Shown here one piece after another: positions 28,781 through 29,396 of a stretch of DNA of 29,396 bases. The DNA lies in assembly GCA_938008415.1 (NCBI GenBank), contig CALLKI010000018.1, positions 1 to 29,396 on the forward strand. The letters are read 5' to 3'. The position numbers were made by a program, and so were the translations under genes. This stretch comes from an uncultured Luteimonas sp. Lineage in GTDB: Bacteria; Pseudomonadota; Gammaproteobacteria; Xanthomonadales; Xanthomonadaceae. The notes beneath the pieces are model-generated. The model made no database searches. It was given only the letters and a program-made list of their open reading frames with translations, and was not told the origin of the DNA. Each line of letters opens with the position of its first letter. The stretch's first letter is position 1.

Positions 28781-28933
28781 ATGCCGGCCCCGGTCCTGCT
28801 GGGTGGCGTCGTCGGCGTGCTCGTGCTGGGCCTGGTCGCCATGATCCTGCGCGGGGCCCGTGCCGGCAGGCACGCCGGGCGCCCTTCTTCTCCAACCCCA
28901 ACGCGGACGAACGGGAGTCCTCCATGTCCCTGA
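28781..28933 (+). CDS. Candidate single-pass membrane microprotein between tdh and kbl
   Basis: A 50-codon frame begins two bases after the tdh stop and overlaps the first ten bases of kbl in another frame. Residues about 4-24 (PVLLGGVVGVLVLGLVAMIL) form one strong hydrophobic helix, followed by a basic RGARAGRHAGR segment and a Ser/Thr/Pro-rich tail ending PPCP. It has no good ribosome site and would rely on coupling to tdh. I know no family for it. It may be real, or a chance open frame in GC-rich spacer; the well-formed helix-plus-basic topology is the only support. Confidence 0.35.
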   Translation: MPAPVLLGGVVGVLVLGLVAMILRGARAGRHAGRPSSPTPTRTNGSPPCP

Positions 28934-29396
28934 CCCGACGCTACGCCGAAACCCTTGACGAGATCCGCGCCGCCGGGCTGTTCAAGTCCGAGCGCATCAT
29001 CACCAGCCCGCAGTCGGCCGAAATCGAGCTCGCGGACGGACGCAGGGTCCTGAACTTCTGCGCCAACAACTATCTGGGCCTGGCCGACCACCCGGAGATC
29101 ATCGCCGCGGCCAGGGAGGCGCTGGATACCCACGGCTTCGGCATGGCCTCGGTACGCTTCATCTGCGGCACCCAGGACCTGCACAAGCGGCTGGAGGAGA
29201 CCATCGCCGGCTTCTTCGGCAAGGAGGACGCGATCCTCTACGCCGCCTGCTTCGACGCCAACGGCGGCCTGTTCGAGCCGCTGCTGGACGAGAACGACGC
29301 GATCGTCTCCGACGCGCTGAACCACGCCTCGATCATCGACGGCGTGCGCCTGTGCAAGGCCAGGCGCTACCGCTACGCCAACTGCGACATGGCCGA
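28924..29396 (+). CDS. kbl: 2-amino-3-ketobutyrate CoA ligase (glycine C-acetyltransferase), N-terminal part
   Basis: The first 157 residues are present and the window ends inside the gene. Kbl is a PLP enzyme that splits 2-amino-3-ketobutyrate with CoA to glycine and acetyl-CoA, completing threonine degradation started by Tdh. Conserved blocks match E. coli Kbl closely: LFKSERIITSPQSAEIELADG, NFCANNYLGLADHPEI, THGFGMASVRFICGTQDLHK, FDANGGLFEPLL and DALNHASIIDGVRLCKA. The PLP-binding lysine lies beyond the window. GGGAG precedes ATG 28924 by seven bases. It is presumably one transcript with tdh. Confidence 0.96.
   Translation, partial: MSLTRRYAETLDEIRAAGLFKSERIITSPQSAEIELADGRRVLNFCANNYLGLADHPEIIAAAREALDTHGFGMASVRFICGTQDLHKRLEETIAGFFGKEDAILYAACFDANGGLFEPLLDENDAIVSDALNHASIIDGVRLCKARRYRYANCDMA

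Overview
The window is a GC-rich, densely coded chromosomal segment of a gammaproteobacterium, most likely a member of the Xanthomonadaceae/Lysobacteraceae (Xanthomonas, Lysobacter, Luteimonas or Pseudoxanthomonas type). The nucleotide pyrophosphatase at 1756 keeps the motifs of the crystallised Xanthomonas NPP. The S46 exopeptidase pair resembles enzymes described from Pseudoxanthomonas. The tdh-kbl pair, the five-step hut pathway with HutF and the bTHX ribosomal protein fit the same group. I see no insertion sequence, prophage, CRISPR array, tRNA or rRNA. No stretch above 300 bases lacks a gene.

Layout. 1-318: the start of hutU (minus strand), with a perfect dyad over its promoter. 464-775: a small exported protein of unknown function. 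953-5097: a plus-strand block with a ThuA-domain lipoprotein, an NPP-type phosphodiesterase, and a DNA alkylation repair pair (Ada-AlkA fusion overlapping an Ogt-type methyltransferase). 5116-8024: minus strand, a UbiM-like ubiquinone hydroxylase and an exported serine hydrolase. 8111-11931: divergent hutF and hutI, with an exported M19 dipeptidase behind hutI. 12019-12204: bTHX with a clear terminator. 12268-15515: a zinc-homeostasis cluster of a MerC-like membrane protein, a ZnuD-type TonB receptor and Zur, with an AT-rich Zur-like box between the first two. 15539-17773: gltX divergent from lpxH. 17790-23122: a minus-strand run of histidine phosphatase, folC, SPOR protein, purF and DUF455 protein. 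23205-27583: two tandem S46 dipeptidyl-peptidases. 27756-29396: tdh, a possible micro-ORF and the start of kbl.

How the genes fit together. One theme is peptide and amino-acid catabolism. The S46 peptidases release dipeptides, the M19 dipeptidase splits dipeptides, HutU/HutI/HutF carry three of the histidine-degradation steps, and Tdh/Kbl convert threonine to glycine and acetyl-CoA. A second theme is zinc acquisition under Zur. The rest is housekeeping: tRNA charging, lipid A, purines, folate, ubiquinone and DNA repair.

Two regulatory patterns stand out. Four plus-strand genes (953, 1756, 3068, 17033) have a TANNNT hexamer exactly six bases before the ATG and no Shine-Dalgarno sequence, as expected of leaderless transcripts. 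The merC/znuD intergenic region packs two opposed -10 elements into one Zur-like palindrome.
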